A stretch of 64,000 nt of DNA from Maricaulis sp047308265. GTDB lineage: Bacteria > Pseudomonadota > Alphaproteobacteria > Caulobacterales > Maricaulaceae. The DNA lies in NCBI RefSeq assembly GCF_047308265.1, contig NZ_JBKQWY010000001.1, forward strand, positions 1 to 64,000, given 5' to 3'. The notes below the pieces were generated by a model. It saw only the letters and a list, made by a program, of their open reading frames with translations, was not told the DNA's origin and ran no database searches. The position numbers and the translations under genes were made by a program. Below, piece after piece: positions 43,493 to 51,630 of the stretch; position 1 is the first letter of the stretch, and each line of letters opens with the position of its first letter.

Positions 43493-45097
43493 ATGTATCA
43501 AGAGTCCAGCGCGGCGGCTGAAGAAGCCGGTCCGCTTGCCAATCTTTACGAGACCGTAGTCGGCGGTATCGAGACCTTCAGCGACTTTCTCTGGGGCGGC
43601 AATTGGGGCGACACCACGCTTCTGCCGGTCGGCCCGATCACCATCCTCCTCCTGGGTACCGGTCTGTATCTGATGATCGGTCTGCGTTTCATGCCGCTGC
43701 GTCAGCTGCCACGGGCCTTCCGGTCCCTGCTGGCCAAGCGTGATGGTAATGATGACGGCGCGATCTCGCCCTTCCAGGCCCTGGCGACAGCTCTCTCGGG
43801 CCAGGTCGGAACCGGCAATCTCGCGGGTGTGGCCACAGCGATTACGCTGGGCGGTCCGGCCGCCATTTTCTGGATGTGGATCACGGCCCTGGTCGGCATG
43901 GCGTCGGCCTATTCGGAATCCATGCTTGCCGTACGCTATCGCGAACACCCCAAGGATGGCTCCTCCTCAGTCGCGGGTGGTCCGATGTACTATATCCGCA
44001 ACGGGTTGGGTAAAAACTGGATGTGGCTCGCCGTTCTGTTCGCGGTGGGTACGCTGTTCTCGGCCCTGGCGACCGGCAACATGATCCAGTCCAACTCCCT
44101 GACCAATGGTATCGTCACCGCTCTTGGCAATGCCGAGGTGATGGACCCGGACGCCTTGTCCTCGAAAATGATCGTCGGCGTCATCCTGGCTGTTCTGACC
44201 TTCATCGTGATCATCGGCGGCATCAAATCCATCGGCTCGGTAGCCGGTCGTGTTGTGCCCATCATGGCCATCACCTATGTCGCCGTCGCCCTCGTCACAC
44301 TGGTTATCAATTTCCAGGAAGTGCCCGCCGCCTTCTTCTCGATCTTTGAAGGCCTGTTCGAACCTGCCGCCGCTGCAGGCGGTTTCCTCGGCGCCTCGAT
44401 CGCCGCAGGCATTCGCTTCGGTGTGGAACGGGGCCTGTTCTCCAACGAGGCCGGTCAGGGTTCAGCCCCGATCGCCCACGCTGCGGCTCAGACCAAGGAC
44501 CCGGTCCAACAGGGCAAGATCGCCATGGTCGGTACCTTCCTCGACACCATCGTCATTTGCACCATGACCGCCCTGGTGATCCTCACGGTGACCGGAGATT
44601 TTGTGTACAATGAAGCGGGCGACGTCATCGACTATGCCTGGCAGGCCGGCTTGGAAGGCATTGAGGTCACCCAGGGCGCCTATGCCGCGTCCATGCCCTT
44701 TGGTGACTGGTATATCGCCATCATCCTGATGTTCTTCGCCTTCACCACGATTTTGGGCTGGTCCTACTATGGCGAGCGCGCCATTGCCTTCCTGTTCGGC
44801 GAAAAAGCGGTCCTGCCATTCCGCCTGGTCTGGGTTGCCTTCGTGTTCATCGGCGCCCTGCAACAGGTCGATGTGATCTGGCGTCTGGGTGGTATCGCCA
44901 ATGCGGCCATGGCAGCGCCCAACCTGCTGGCACTTCTCATGCTCTCCGCAGCGGTCTTCAAGATCACCCGCGAGCACGATGCGAAGATTGTCGAAGGTGG
45001 ACTGGATGTCGATTATGACGCCAGCGCCCACGTCGATGATGCGCCGGCAGAGACGGATACCGACACACCGACCGACGGTGAAAAGAAAGACGACTGA
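43493..45097 (+). CDS. Alanine/glycine:cation symporter (AGCS family)
   Basis: A 534-residue membrane transporter with about 10-11 helices that takes up alanine or glycine with sodium or protons. Motifs are SGQVGTGNLAGVATAI, VAGGPMYYI and EAGQGSAPIAHAAA. The C-terminal tail is acidic (DDAPAETDTDTPTDGEKKDD) and unconserved. A GGGGAGGGGACG ribosome region precedes the ATG. An intrinsic terminator follows. Confidence 0.93.
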   Translation: MYQESSAAAEEAGPLANLYETVVGGIETFSDFLWGGNWGDTTLLPVGPITILLLGTGLYLMIGLRFMPLRQLPRAFRSLLAKRDGNDDGAISPFQALATALSGQVGTGNLAGVATAITLGGPAAIFWMWITALVGMASAYSESMLAVRYREHPKDGSSSVAGGPMYYIRNGLGKNWMWLAVLFAVGTLFSALATGNMIQSNSLTNGIVTALGNAEVMDPDALSSKMIVGVILAVLTFIVIIGGIKSIGSVAGRVVPIMAITYVAVALVTLVINFQEVPAAFFSIFEGLFEPAAAAGGFLGASIAAGIRFGVERGLFSNEAGQGSAPIAHAAAQTKDPVQQGKIAMVGTFLDTIVICTMTALVILTVTGDFVYNEAGDVIDYAWQAGLEGIEVTQGAYAASMPFGDWYIAIILMFFAFTTILGWSYYGERAIAFLFGEKAVLPFRLVWVAFVFIGALQQVDVIWRLGGIANAAMAAPNLLALLMLSAAVFKITREHDAKIVEGGLDVDYDASAHVDDAPAETDTDTPTDGEKKDD

Positions 45098-45121
45098 TAG
45101 GTCTGTCCAACGCACTAAAGA

Positions 45122-45150
45122 AAAGGCCCTGCTTCTGCGGGGCCTTTTTT
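45122..45150 (+). terminator. Intrinsic terminator of AGCS transporter gene
   Basis: AAAGGCCCTGC and GCGGGGCCTT arms with a short loop, then TTTTTT, 25 bp after the stop. Confidence 0.9.
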
Positions 45151-45198
45151 GTATCTGCTGTTTTAGGGGCCTGTATCCCGAATTGTGGAGCCGCAAGA

Positions 45199-45591
45199 TC
45201 AGCGGGTTCGGCGGGGGAACAGGGCGATGATCAGAGCCAGTCCGGCCGCCACCCCGGCGCCATCGGCAATGAAATCGGCCACAGAGGATGTACGGCCAAC
45301 CCAGTCCATGCCCTGCACCAGCTCGATCAGGGCTCCATAGCTCAGCACAATGATCGACAGCAGGATCAGCGACCGGCGCGGCCAGCCTAGCCGGATCAAG
45401 ACGGTCAGAACAAGAAACGCGAGGAAATGCTCGACCTTGTCTGAACCGAATATGCGAGGAGGCGTGGCAGATCCTGGCTGAAGTGCTAAATCGGTAATCA
45501 ACACGACCGCTGTCACGAACAAGATCCGTCCACCCCAGCGCAGTGCGCGGTCTGGACGGGAGGCGTTTGGCTTTTTAGGGTCCGCCGACAT
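45199..45591 (-). CDS. VanZ-like membrane protein
   Basis: A 130-residue protein with four helices and the VanZ motif pattern (DKVEHFLAFLVLTVLIRLG, then LIELVQGMDWVGRTSSVADFIADGAGVAAGL). VanZ-like proteins occur in many envelope contexts; a direct resistance role cannot be inferred. The start at 45591 avoids overlap with bioB, whose start is 17 bp away; no ribosome site is strong. Confidence 0.75.
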   Translation of the reverse strand: MSADPKKPNASRPDRALRWGGRILFVTAVVLITDLALQPGSATPPRIFGSDKVEHFLAFLVLTVLIRLGWPRRSLILLSIIVLSYGALIELVQGMDWVGRTSSVADFIADGAGVAAGLALIIALFPRRTR

Positions 45592-45607
45592 TTTCTGGGA
45601 GTTCACC

Positions 45608-46606
45608 ATGACCGAATTGCTGAATGACATTGACCGCCTTATCACGCCCCGCACCAACTGGACACGGGAAGAGGCGGCCGAAGTCTATCGCGCTCCCTTC
45701 AATGATCTGATGTTTGCCGCTCAGGCCGTGCATCGCCGCAGCCAGCAACCCAATCAGGTCCAGACCAGCCAGCTTTTGTCGATCAAGACCGGTGGCTGTG
45801 CCGAGGATTGCGGCTACTGCAACCAGTCTGCCCATTTCGACACCGGCCTTAAAGCATCCAAACTCATGCCGCTCGACGAGGTCCTTGACGCGGCGGAGAA
45901 GGCCAAGGCCGGCGGCGCGACCCGCTTTTGCATGGGCGCCGCCTGGCGTGAACTCAAGCCGCGTGACGAAGCCGCGGTCTGCGACATGATCTCCGGCGTC
46001 AAGGCCATGGGGATGGAAACCTGTGTCACCCTGGGCATGCTCACCGACGGCCAGGCCGAGAAACTCGCTGACGCGGGTCTGGATTACTACAATCACAATC
46101 TGGACACCGCGCCTGAAGACTATGGCCGCGTAATCTCGACACGGACCTATCAGGACCGTCTGGACACTCTGTCGCGTGTTCGCGGTGCCGGTCTGAACGT
46201 GTGCACCGGTGGCATCATCGGCATGGGCGAGGATCAGAACGCCCGTATCGGCCTACTGGCCGAGCTCGCCAATCTGGACCCTCAGCCTGAAAGCGTTCCG
46301 ATCAACCAGCTCGTGGCGGTTCCGGGCACCCCGCTAGGCAATTCCAAACCGCTCGACGGCATCGAATTCATTCGTGCGATTGCCACCGCCCGGATCCTGC
46401 TGCCTCAATCGATGGTTCGCCTGTCTGCAGGCCGCGAGACCATGAGCCGTGAATTGCAGGCCCTGGCCTTCCTCGCGGGCGCCAACTCCATCTTTGTCGG
46501 TGAGGAATTGCTCACCACGCCCAATCCGGACACCCAGCAGGATGCGGCCCTGTTCGCGGATCTGGGCCTGGAAGCCATGCCCCTGCCCACCGCTCCCGCA
46601 GAATAG
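45608..46606 (+). CDS. bioB: Biotin synthase
   Basis: A 332-residue radical-SAM enzyme that inserts sulfur into dethiobiotin. The CxxxCxxC cluster is C64, C68 and C71 in GGCAEDCGYCNQ; the second cluster ligands lie further on in CVTLG and CTGGIIGMGE, plus RLSAGRE. GGGAG lies before the ATG. No bioF, A, D or C genes are near, so biotin genes must be elsewhere. Confidence 0.95.
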   Translation: MTELLNDIDRLITPRTNWTREEAAEVYRAPFNDLMFAAQAVHRRSQQPNQVQTSQLLSIKTGGCAEDCGYCNQSAHFDTGLKASKLMPLDEVLDAAEKAKAGGATRFCMGAAWRELKPRDEAAVCDMISGVKAMGMETCVTLGMLTDGQAEKLADAGLDYYNHNLDTAPEDYGRVISTRTYQDRLDTLSRVRGAGLNVCTGGIIGMGEDQNARIGLLAELANLDPQPESVPINQLVAVPGTPLGNSKPLDGIEFIRAIATARILLPQSMVRLSAGRETMSRELQALAFLAGANSIFVGEELLTTPNPDTQQDAALFADLGLEAMPLPTAPAE

Positions 46607-46617
46607 GACCGACCCTC

Positions 46618-46893
46618 ATGGCAACGCTCGAGACCCAGGATGTCCTTGACAAGCTGACCGGATGGTCGGCGGTGGAGGGCCGCCCGGCCATCACCCGAAC
46701 TTTCACCTTTGAAGATTTCAACGCGGCATTCGGTTTCATGAGCCGTGTCGCGCTCAAGGCCGAGACGCTCAATCATCATCCGGAATGGTTCAATGTGTGG
46801 AATCGCGTCGATGTGGTTTTAACCACGCATGATGCCGGAGGGCTCACCCCGCTCGATCTTGAGCTGGCCGGTTTCATGGACTCTCTGGCCTGA
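46618..46893 (+). CDS. phhB: 4a-hydroxytetrahydrobiopterin dehydratase
   Basis: A 91-residue pterin-4a-carbinolamine dehydratase, a recycler of the pterin cofactor for aromatic amino-acid hydroxylases. The active-site pattern is seen in ETLNHHPEWFNVWNRVDVVLTTHDAGGLTPLD. It is 11 bp after bioB, so the two are likely co-transcribed. No phhA is in the window. Length is normal. Confidence 0.9.
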   Translation: MATLETQDVLDKLTGWSAVEGRPAITRTFTFEDFNAAFGFMSRVALKAETLNHHPEWFNVWNRVDVVLTTHDAGGLTPLDLELAGFMDSLA

Positions 46894-46904
46894 CGCAAGG
46901 CGCG

Positions 46905-47381
46905 CTAGTCGGCGTGCACCATCACTGCCGCCAGCAGGACCTCTCCCTTATCCGCACCCAGGACGTGATCCGTCGCGTCCTGCAGCAGCTCGGCTAGCCG
47001 GTCAGTATCGGGCACATCACCGAAACGGTAATTGGCACCGGCAAAGTGGCTGAGCGCCGAGGCATAGGCGTCGCGAAGGCGCGGCATGTAACGCTCGGCC
47101 CGGGCACGGTCTGCTGTTGTCTCGAACTCCAGCCCCGCCTCGATCTGCAACATGCCGCGATGGCGGAAATTCGCCTGCACCGTCGTGGCGAGCGGCGCCA
47201 GCGGCAGATACGTGGTGGACGAGGTGAGATTGCGCCGCCGCCCATCATCCGCTGCCGGCGCAGGCGCGGGTTCTGCACCGCCACCCACCAGGGCATATCC
47301 AGGCGTAGCACTCAGGCCTGAGAGCATGAGGGCACTCAGGCCGGTCAGGATCAGGCGTTTATGTCGGCGCAATTGGGTCAT
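46905..47381 (-). CDS. Exported protein with FliL-like pattern
   Basis: A 158-residue protein with an N-terminal signal (about 1-30) and an Ala/Pro spacer, then a C-terminal domain of about 100 residues with YLPLAPLATTVQANFRHRGMLQIEAGLEFE. The pattern of a strand-rich start and an alpha-beta rest is like FliL-type periplasmic domains, but a transmembrane helix is lacking unless the signal is retained. Not confirmed; function unknown. Confidence 0.5.
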   Translation of the reverse strand: MTQLRRHKRLILTGLSALMLSGLSATPGYALVGGGAEPAPAPAADDGRRRNLTSSTTYLPLAPLATTVQANFRHRGMLQIEAGLEFETTADRARAERYMPRLRDAYASALSHFAGANYRFGDVPDTDRLAELLQDATDHVLGADKGEVLLAAVMVHAD

Positions 47382-47440
47382 GAGCCCGGTATAGCAGGAC
47401 GGGCTGAAAGAAGATTTCCGGAATTCGTTCGAATTCGATC

Positions 47441-48070
47441 TTAATTGTACGGAGTCAGAATGATGGGTGCCCGGCGCTTTGACAGGCGCTCATACTCATC
47501 CAGCGGCAATTCCGACATCTGACAATGTAACAGCCAGAGACCGTTCTCGGCGCGAATAGGCGTGTTGATGGCCCGCCAGGCCCGCTCCACACCCTCGCGC
47601 TGCGCCCGCCAGATCGCATCCATAGTTTCCAGATCGCCAGAAAAGGCACCACTCGCCAGCAGATCGCTTGTGAGGATTTCACCATCGATCACGAAACCCG
47701 CCTCGACCGGTTCATTCTCGCTCAGACTCTGAAACTGCGGGTGAGCCCGGAAGCCTTCCGACAAGGCGCGATAAACCAGGCGATCACCATCAAGCGCGAG
47801 CACACATATGATCTGAGGGCTGCGGCGCACACCGGTCAAAACGAAATCCAGTACGCTTTGATAGGCTGGATCCTGTAGAACACGGCGAATACGCAGGCGG
47901 ATATCCTCCGGTGGATCCACCTGACCGGCCTCCAGACGGGAGACATAGGCCTGGCTGACACCTAGCATATCAGCCAGCGATACCTGATTGACACTCGCCA
48001 TAGTCCTGAAGGATCGCAAGGCCTGCGGCCAATCATCTCTCTCCAAGGCCTCGATCCAGCGACGCTTCAT
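47441..48070 (-). CDS. XRE-family helix-turn-helix protein with sensor-like C-terminus
   Basis: A 209-residue regulator. The HTH at about residues 28-52 reads VNQVSLADMLGVSQAYVSRLEAGQVDPP. The C-terminal ~135 residues form an alpha-beta domain (for example QIICVLALDGDRLVYRALSEGFRAHP) that could be a PAS-like ligand domain. ATG at 48070 is used; a GTG at 48082 is also possible, next to AGGAAAG. Confidence 0.75.
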   Translation of the reverse strand: MKRRWIEALERDDWPQALRSFRTMASVNQVSLADMLGVSQAYVSRLEAGQVDPPEDIRLRIRRVLQDPAYQSVLDFVLTGVRRSPQIICVLALDGDRLVYRALSEGFRAHPQFQSLSENEPVEAGFVIDGEILTSDLLASGAFSGDLETMDAIWRAQREGVERAWRAINTPIRAENGLWLLHCQMSELPLDEYERLSKRRAPIILTPYN

Positions 48071-48264
48071 GTCGACGGACACCTTTCCTAGTCAGTCCAA
48101 ATCCGGCGACGGTAAGATCTGTGCCTGTCCCGAACGCCAGAGGGCAGCGACCTAGCGGCTTGCCGTGTTAACTGTCAAGCACACCTGGATGTCTTGCCGG
48201 TGATCTGGACGCTTTGTATCGTTACAGGCTAAGAGCACGTGAGTTTTGCTAGGAAGCGATCACC

Positions 48265-48588
48265 ATGAACCAGCAGCTGATTGCCGATACGTCCCTTTTC
48301 GACGCGATCGTGATCTATTTTCTCTATCCGATCCTCAGCCTGGCCTGGCTGATCATTATCATCGGATTTGTGATGTCCCTGCTGATCCAGTTCAATGTGA
48401 TCAACACCTATAACCCGTTCGTCGCCACGGTCTGGCGCATCGTCACCACGCTGACCGAACCGATCTACCGTCCCATCCGTCGGGTACTGCCTCTCATCGG
48501 AGGGCTGGATTTCTCGCCACTGGTCGCACTGTTGATCATCGAATTCTTGCGGGGCTATGTGCTGCCGACGCTGATGCGCATTCTTTAG
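48265..48588 (+). CDS. YggT-family membrane protein
   Basis: A 107-residue protein with two YggT-type hydrophobic regions. The central motif TLTEPIYRPIRRVLPLIGGLDFSPLVALLIIEFL is the family's signature. YggT has been linked to ion homeostasis and cell division in other bacteria, but its exact role is open. It heads the yggT-yggU-folD run. Confidence 0.9.
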   Translation: MNQQLIADTSLFDAIVIYFLYPILSLAWLIIIIGFVMSLLIQFNVINTYNPFVATVWRIVTTLTEPIYRPIRRVLPLIGGLDFSPLVALLIIEFLRGYVLPTLMRIL

Positions 48589-48602
48589 CCACAGGTCCGC
48601 GG

Positions 48603-48938
48603 ATGAAGCCCGCCTGGTCTGTGTGTGATGACGGTATTCTGCTTCACATCCGATTGACCCCCAATGCGCGCAAGTCTGAGCTGGGGCAGATCACAAACAT
48701 TGATGATACCGCTCACGCACTGTCTGCACGGGTCACGGCCCGTCCCGAGAAGGGCAAGGCCAACACAGCTTTGATCGCCTTGCTGGCGAAACAGTTCAAG
48801 CGCCCCAAATCCAGTATTTTGCTGGAGAAAGGGCACGCCTCACGCCTCAAAACGGTCCGAATCCGGGTAGAGGGAGAGGCGAAATCACAATTGACCAGAC
48901 AATTGGAGGCCTGGCCCCATGAGCGCAATCCTGATTGA
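48603..48938 (+). CDS. DUF167 (YggU) family protein
   Basis: A 111-residue small cytoplasmic protein of unknown role that almost always sits beside yggT. The family pattern is seen in LHIRLTPNARKSELG and ARVTARPEKGKANTALIALLAKQFKRPKSSILLEKGHASRLKTVRI. Its last 20 bp overlap folD. Confidence 0.9.
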   Translation: MKPAWSVCDDGILLHIRLTPNARKSELGQITNIDDTAHALSARVTARPEKGKANTALIALLAKQFKRPKSSILLEKGHASRLKTVRIRVEGEAKSQLTRQLEAWPHERNPD

Positions 48939-49800
48939 CGGCAAAGCCGTTGCCGCTGAAATCGATGCCCGCGCCGGAGAACGGGGCAAGATCGTCGCCC
49001 AGACGCTGGGACGCGCACCCTGCCTCGCCGTGGTCCTGATCGGCGACGATCCGGCCAGCGATGTCTATGTCCGTAACAAGGTACGCCGGACCGAGGCCGC
49101 CGGTCTCACCTCGATCGAGATCCGCAAACCCGCCAGCCTGACCGAAGACGAGGCGATCGCCATAGTGCGCGAGCTGAATGACGATAACAGTGTCGATGGC
49201 ATTTTGGTTCAGATGCCTCTGCCCGACCACATCAATGCCAATCGGGTGATCGGTGAAATCCATCCGGACAAGGATGTCGATGGCCTGACCGAAACCAGTG
49301 CCGGACGCCTGGTGCTGGGCAAACCCGGGCTTAGGCCCTGCACCCCGGCAGGTTGTGTCGAGCTGGCCAAGAGGGCCCTAGGCGACCTGTCCGGCAAGAA
49401 TGTTGTTGTGGTCGGTCGCTCGATTCTGGTCGGTAAGCCTGCCGCCCTGCTGTTCCTGGAACAGAATTGCACCGTGACCATCGCACATTCGCGGACAGCC
49501 GACCTGCCGGGCTTGTGCCGAACCGCCGATATTCTGGTGCCCGCTGTGGGTCGCCCGCAGATGATCAAGGGCGATTGGGTCAAACCGGGCGCCTGTGTGC
49601 TGGATGTTGGCATCAATCGCATTGATGCGCCCGAGCGCGGCGCCGGCAAGACCCGCCTTGTGGGCGATGCCGCCTTCGACGAGATCGTGGGACATGCGGG
49701 CTGGATCACCCCTGTTCCGGGCGGTATCGGTCCGATGACGATTGCGATGCTTCTGGACAATACAGTCACAGCCGCCGCCATGCGAGCCGGCCTCGCCTGA
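48919..49800 (+). CDS. folD: Methylenetetrahydrofolate dehydrogenase/cyclohydrolase
   Basis: A 293-residue bifunctional enzyme that makes 10-formyl-THF from methylene-THF. The signatures are VDGILVQMPLPDHI, VVVVGRSILVGKPAALLFLE and PVPGGIGPMTIAMLLDNT, and the catalytic lysine is in YVRNKVR. A GGAGG site lies inside the end of yggU. The overlap suggests the three genes form one operon. Confidence 0.95.
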   Translation: MSAILIDGKAVAAEIDARAGERGKIVAQTLGRAPCLAVVLIGDDPASDVYVRNKVRRTEAAGLTSIEIRKPASLTEDEAIAIVRELNDDNSVDGILVQMPLPDHINANRVIGEIHPDKDVDGLTETSAGRLVLGKPGLRPCTPAGCVELAKRALGDLSGKNVVVVGRSILVGKPAALLFLEQNCTVTIAHSRTADLPGLCRTADILVPAVGRPQMIKGDWVKPGACVLDVGINRIDAPERGAGKTRLVGDAAFDEIVGHAGWITPVPGGIGPMTIAMLLDNTVTAAAMRAGLA

Positions 49801-49894
49801 GCGAAACGACACAATCACTCAATCTCATCCGGTTGCGTAAACGGTTCAGTGACAGCTCTCATGGTATACCTGTCCACCATGGGGAGGGAAAATC

Positions 49895-50311
49895 ATGGCT
49901 CAGTCCGAATTACGCGTCTTGCACATTGAAGACGATTTCGCCGATGCACTCCTGGTGCAGAATGCCGTCTGCGAAGCCGGCGATTTCGGTATCGCCTTTG
50001 AAGTGGTCCGTACGTTGAAGGATGCTCAAAAGCGTCTCGACAAGGACGAGTTTGACCTCATTCTTCTGGATCTGCGCCTGCCCGACAGCATTCACCCGTC
50101 CGAGACCTGGGAGACGACCAAGCGCGCCAGCGGCGATACGCCCATTCTTGTTCTCTCCGGTTCCATCAGTATCGACAGCACCTATTTGCCGTCCGACACA
50201 CCCAGCCTCGACAAGAATAAGAGTTTTCGAAGCAAGAAGGGCGCGCCGCCGGTCGAAGTGGCAGGGCTCATCCGGGAAACGGTTGCCCAAAGCGACGTCT
50301 TCACGCTCTGA
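49895..50311 (+). CDS. Single-domain response regulator, divergent
   Basis: A 138-residue REC-domain protein: acidic pair D13/D14 (HIEDDFADALL), phosphoacceptor D59 in LILLDLRLPD, and S88 in LVLSGS. The second half after residue 90 is short and does not align well; the usual switch Lys is not certain (K107 or K109) and the region between is loop-like. It has no output domain. GGGAGGG precedes the ATG. It may serve as a phospho-acceptor for the hybrid kinase at 51631, but nothing shows it. Confidence 0.75.
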   Translation: MAQSELRVLHIEDDFADALLVQNAVCEAGDFGIAFEVVRTLKDAQKRLDKDEFDLILLDLRLPDSIHPSETWETTKRASGDTPILVLSGSISIDSTYLPSDTPSLDKNKSFRSKKGAPPVEVAGLIRETVAQSDVFTL

Positions 50312-50372
50312 GCGGTCTTCGGTCCCTCACCGGGATGCGACAGTTTGCAACTGCGTCGCATGTTTTATGTAG

Positions 50373-50393
50373 TTGACAGTCATTCGCATAAAC
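50373..50393. promoter_or_regulatory. Possible Fur/Irr-type site before bfd
   Basis: TTGACAGTCATTCGCATAAAC contains a clean ATTCGCA right half and a poor left half of the alphaproteobacterial Fur-type repeat; a second degenerate copy lies at about 50345-50361 (TTGCAACTGCGTCGCAT). The sites are just upstream of iron genes, which supports but does not prove the reading. Confidence 0.35.
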
Positions 50394-50431
50394 ACCACAT
50401 TGGGAAACGTTCTCAACAAGGCGTTTTGCCC

Positions 50432-50632
50432 ATGTATGTCTGCATCTGTAATGCCCTGCGCGATCGCGACCTGGCCCAGGCCGCATCCCATCCGGATGCG
50501 ACCTCTGCGGCCAAGGTGTTTCAGCGCTGCGCTGCCCGCCCCAAATGCGGCCGCTGCATTCCAGATGTCACGGAGATCATTTCCTCCGTCCAGATCAGTC
50601 GCGATGACACGCTGAACGAAGCCGCAGAATAG
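50432..50632 (+). CDS. bfd: Bacterioferritin-associated ferredoxin
   Basis: A 66-residue [2Fe-2S] ferredoxin that reduces stored iron in bacterioferritin and releases it. The four cluster cysteines are C4 and C6 (MYVCIC) and C39 and C42 (KCGRC). An extra Cys33 is present. The ATG at 50432 follows an AAGG site; longer frames upstream are not credible. It sits 101 bp before bfr, the usual partner. Confidence 0.9.
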   Translation: MYVCICNALRDRDLAQAASHPDATSAAKVFQRCAARPKCGRCIPDVTEIISSVQISRDDTLNEAAE

Positions 50633-50733
50633 ATTTTTCCGCAATCGCGTCGAAGTTTCACTTGCAAAGATAGTGCTTGGCCACAGGCGAATTGTCACTA
50701 GATTGGGCCCTCCTGAAACCGAGGGAGGTCCGC

Positions 50734-51219
50734 ATGAAGGGCGACGCAAAAGTCATTGAATATCTGAACGGTGCGCTGAAGCTCGAACTGGCTGCCGTGA
50801 ACCAGTATTTCCTCCATGCCCGCATGTTCAAGGACTGGGGTTTTGGCAAGATCGCCAAGATCGAGTACGAAGAATCCATCGACGAGATGAAACATGCGGA
50901 CGCGCTTATTGACCGCATTCTCTATCTCGAAGGTCTGCCCAATGTTCAGGACCTGGCAAAGATCTATATCGGCGAGACCCTGAAAGAGTGTCTGGAATGC
51001 GATCTGAAGATCGAGCACCGGGCTCATCCCTATTATGTGGAAGCCATCGCTCATTGCGAACAGGTCCAGGATTTCGTGAGCCGCCAACTGCTGGTCGACA
51101 TCCTCAAATCCGAAGAAGAGCATATCGACTTCCTCGAAACCCAGCTGGACCTGATCAGCAAGATCGGTGAAGAACGATATATGCAGTCGCAGATGGAGCC
51201 GGGTCAGCATGAAGGCTGA
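50734..51219 (+). CDS. bfr: Bacterioferritin
   Basis: A 161-residue iron-storage subunit of the 24-mer cage. All expected ferroxidase ligands are in their canonical positions: E18, E51, H54, E94, E127 and H130. The heme ligand M52 is present in IDEMKHAD, so the dimer can bind heme b. The ATG follows a GGAGG site five bases away. Partners bfd and a DUF1244 gene surround it. Confidence 0.95.
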   Translation: MKGDAKVIEYLNGALKLELAAVNQYFLHARMFKDWGFGKIAKIEYEESIDEMKHADALIDRILYLEGLPNVQDLAKIYIGETLKECLECDLKIEHRAHPYYVEAIAHCEQVQDFVSRQLLVDILKSEEEHIDFLETQLDLISKIGEERYMQSQMEPGQHEG

Positions 51220-51523
51220 GGATCTCACGCCCGAACAACAAGATGCGCTGGATGCCGCTGCGTTTCGGCGGCTTCTGGCTCATCTTGATGCCCGCAAGGA
51301 TGTGCAGAATATCGATCTGATGATCCTGGCCGATTTCTGCCGGAACTGTCTCTCGCGATGGTATCGCGAAGCCGCAGACGAGCACGGGCTCGACATTGAT
51401 GATGCCTCTGCCCGTGAGCGGGTGTACGGCATGTCTTACGCGGACTGGAAAGACCAGTTCCAGCTGCCGGCCAGCGATCAGCAGATGGCCGCATTCAAGG
51501 CACGCAAGACTGACGCTTCCTGA
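51209..51523 (+). CDS. DUF1244-family protein
   Basis: A 104-residue protein with the family pattern FRRLLAHLDARKDVQNIDLMILADFCRNCLSRWYREAA and YGMSYADWKDQFQ. DUF1244 members are small helical proteins of unknown role. Its start overlaps the last 11 bp of bfr, so it is translated with the iron-storage gene. Confidence 0.88.
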   Translation: MKAEDLTPEQQDALDAAAFRRLLAHLDARKDVQNIDLMILADFCRNCLSRWYREAADEHGLDIDDASARERVYGMSYADWKDQFQLPASDQQMAAFKARKTDAS

Positions 51524-51630
51524 CGCCTGGCTTCAATTGCAGTTGTGCGACCTGCCCGCGCTCCGGTTGCTTAATAGACGCTAAAGCATCCCCTCGTTAG
51601 TCTTTGCAGACTCAAAGCGGGATGGGCTGA

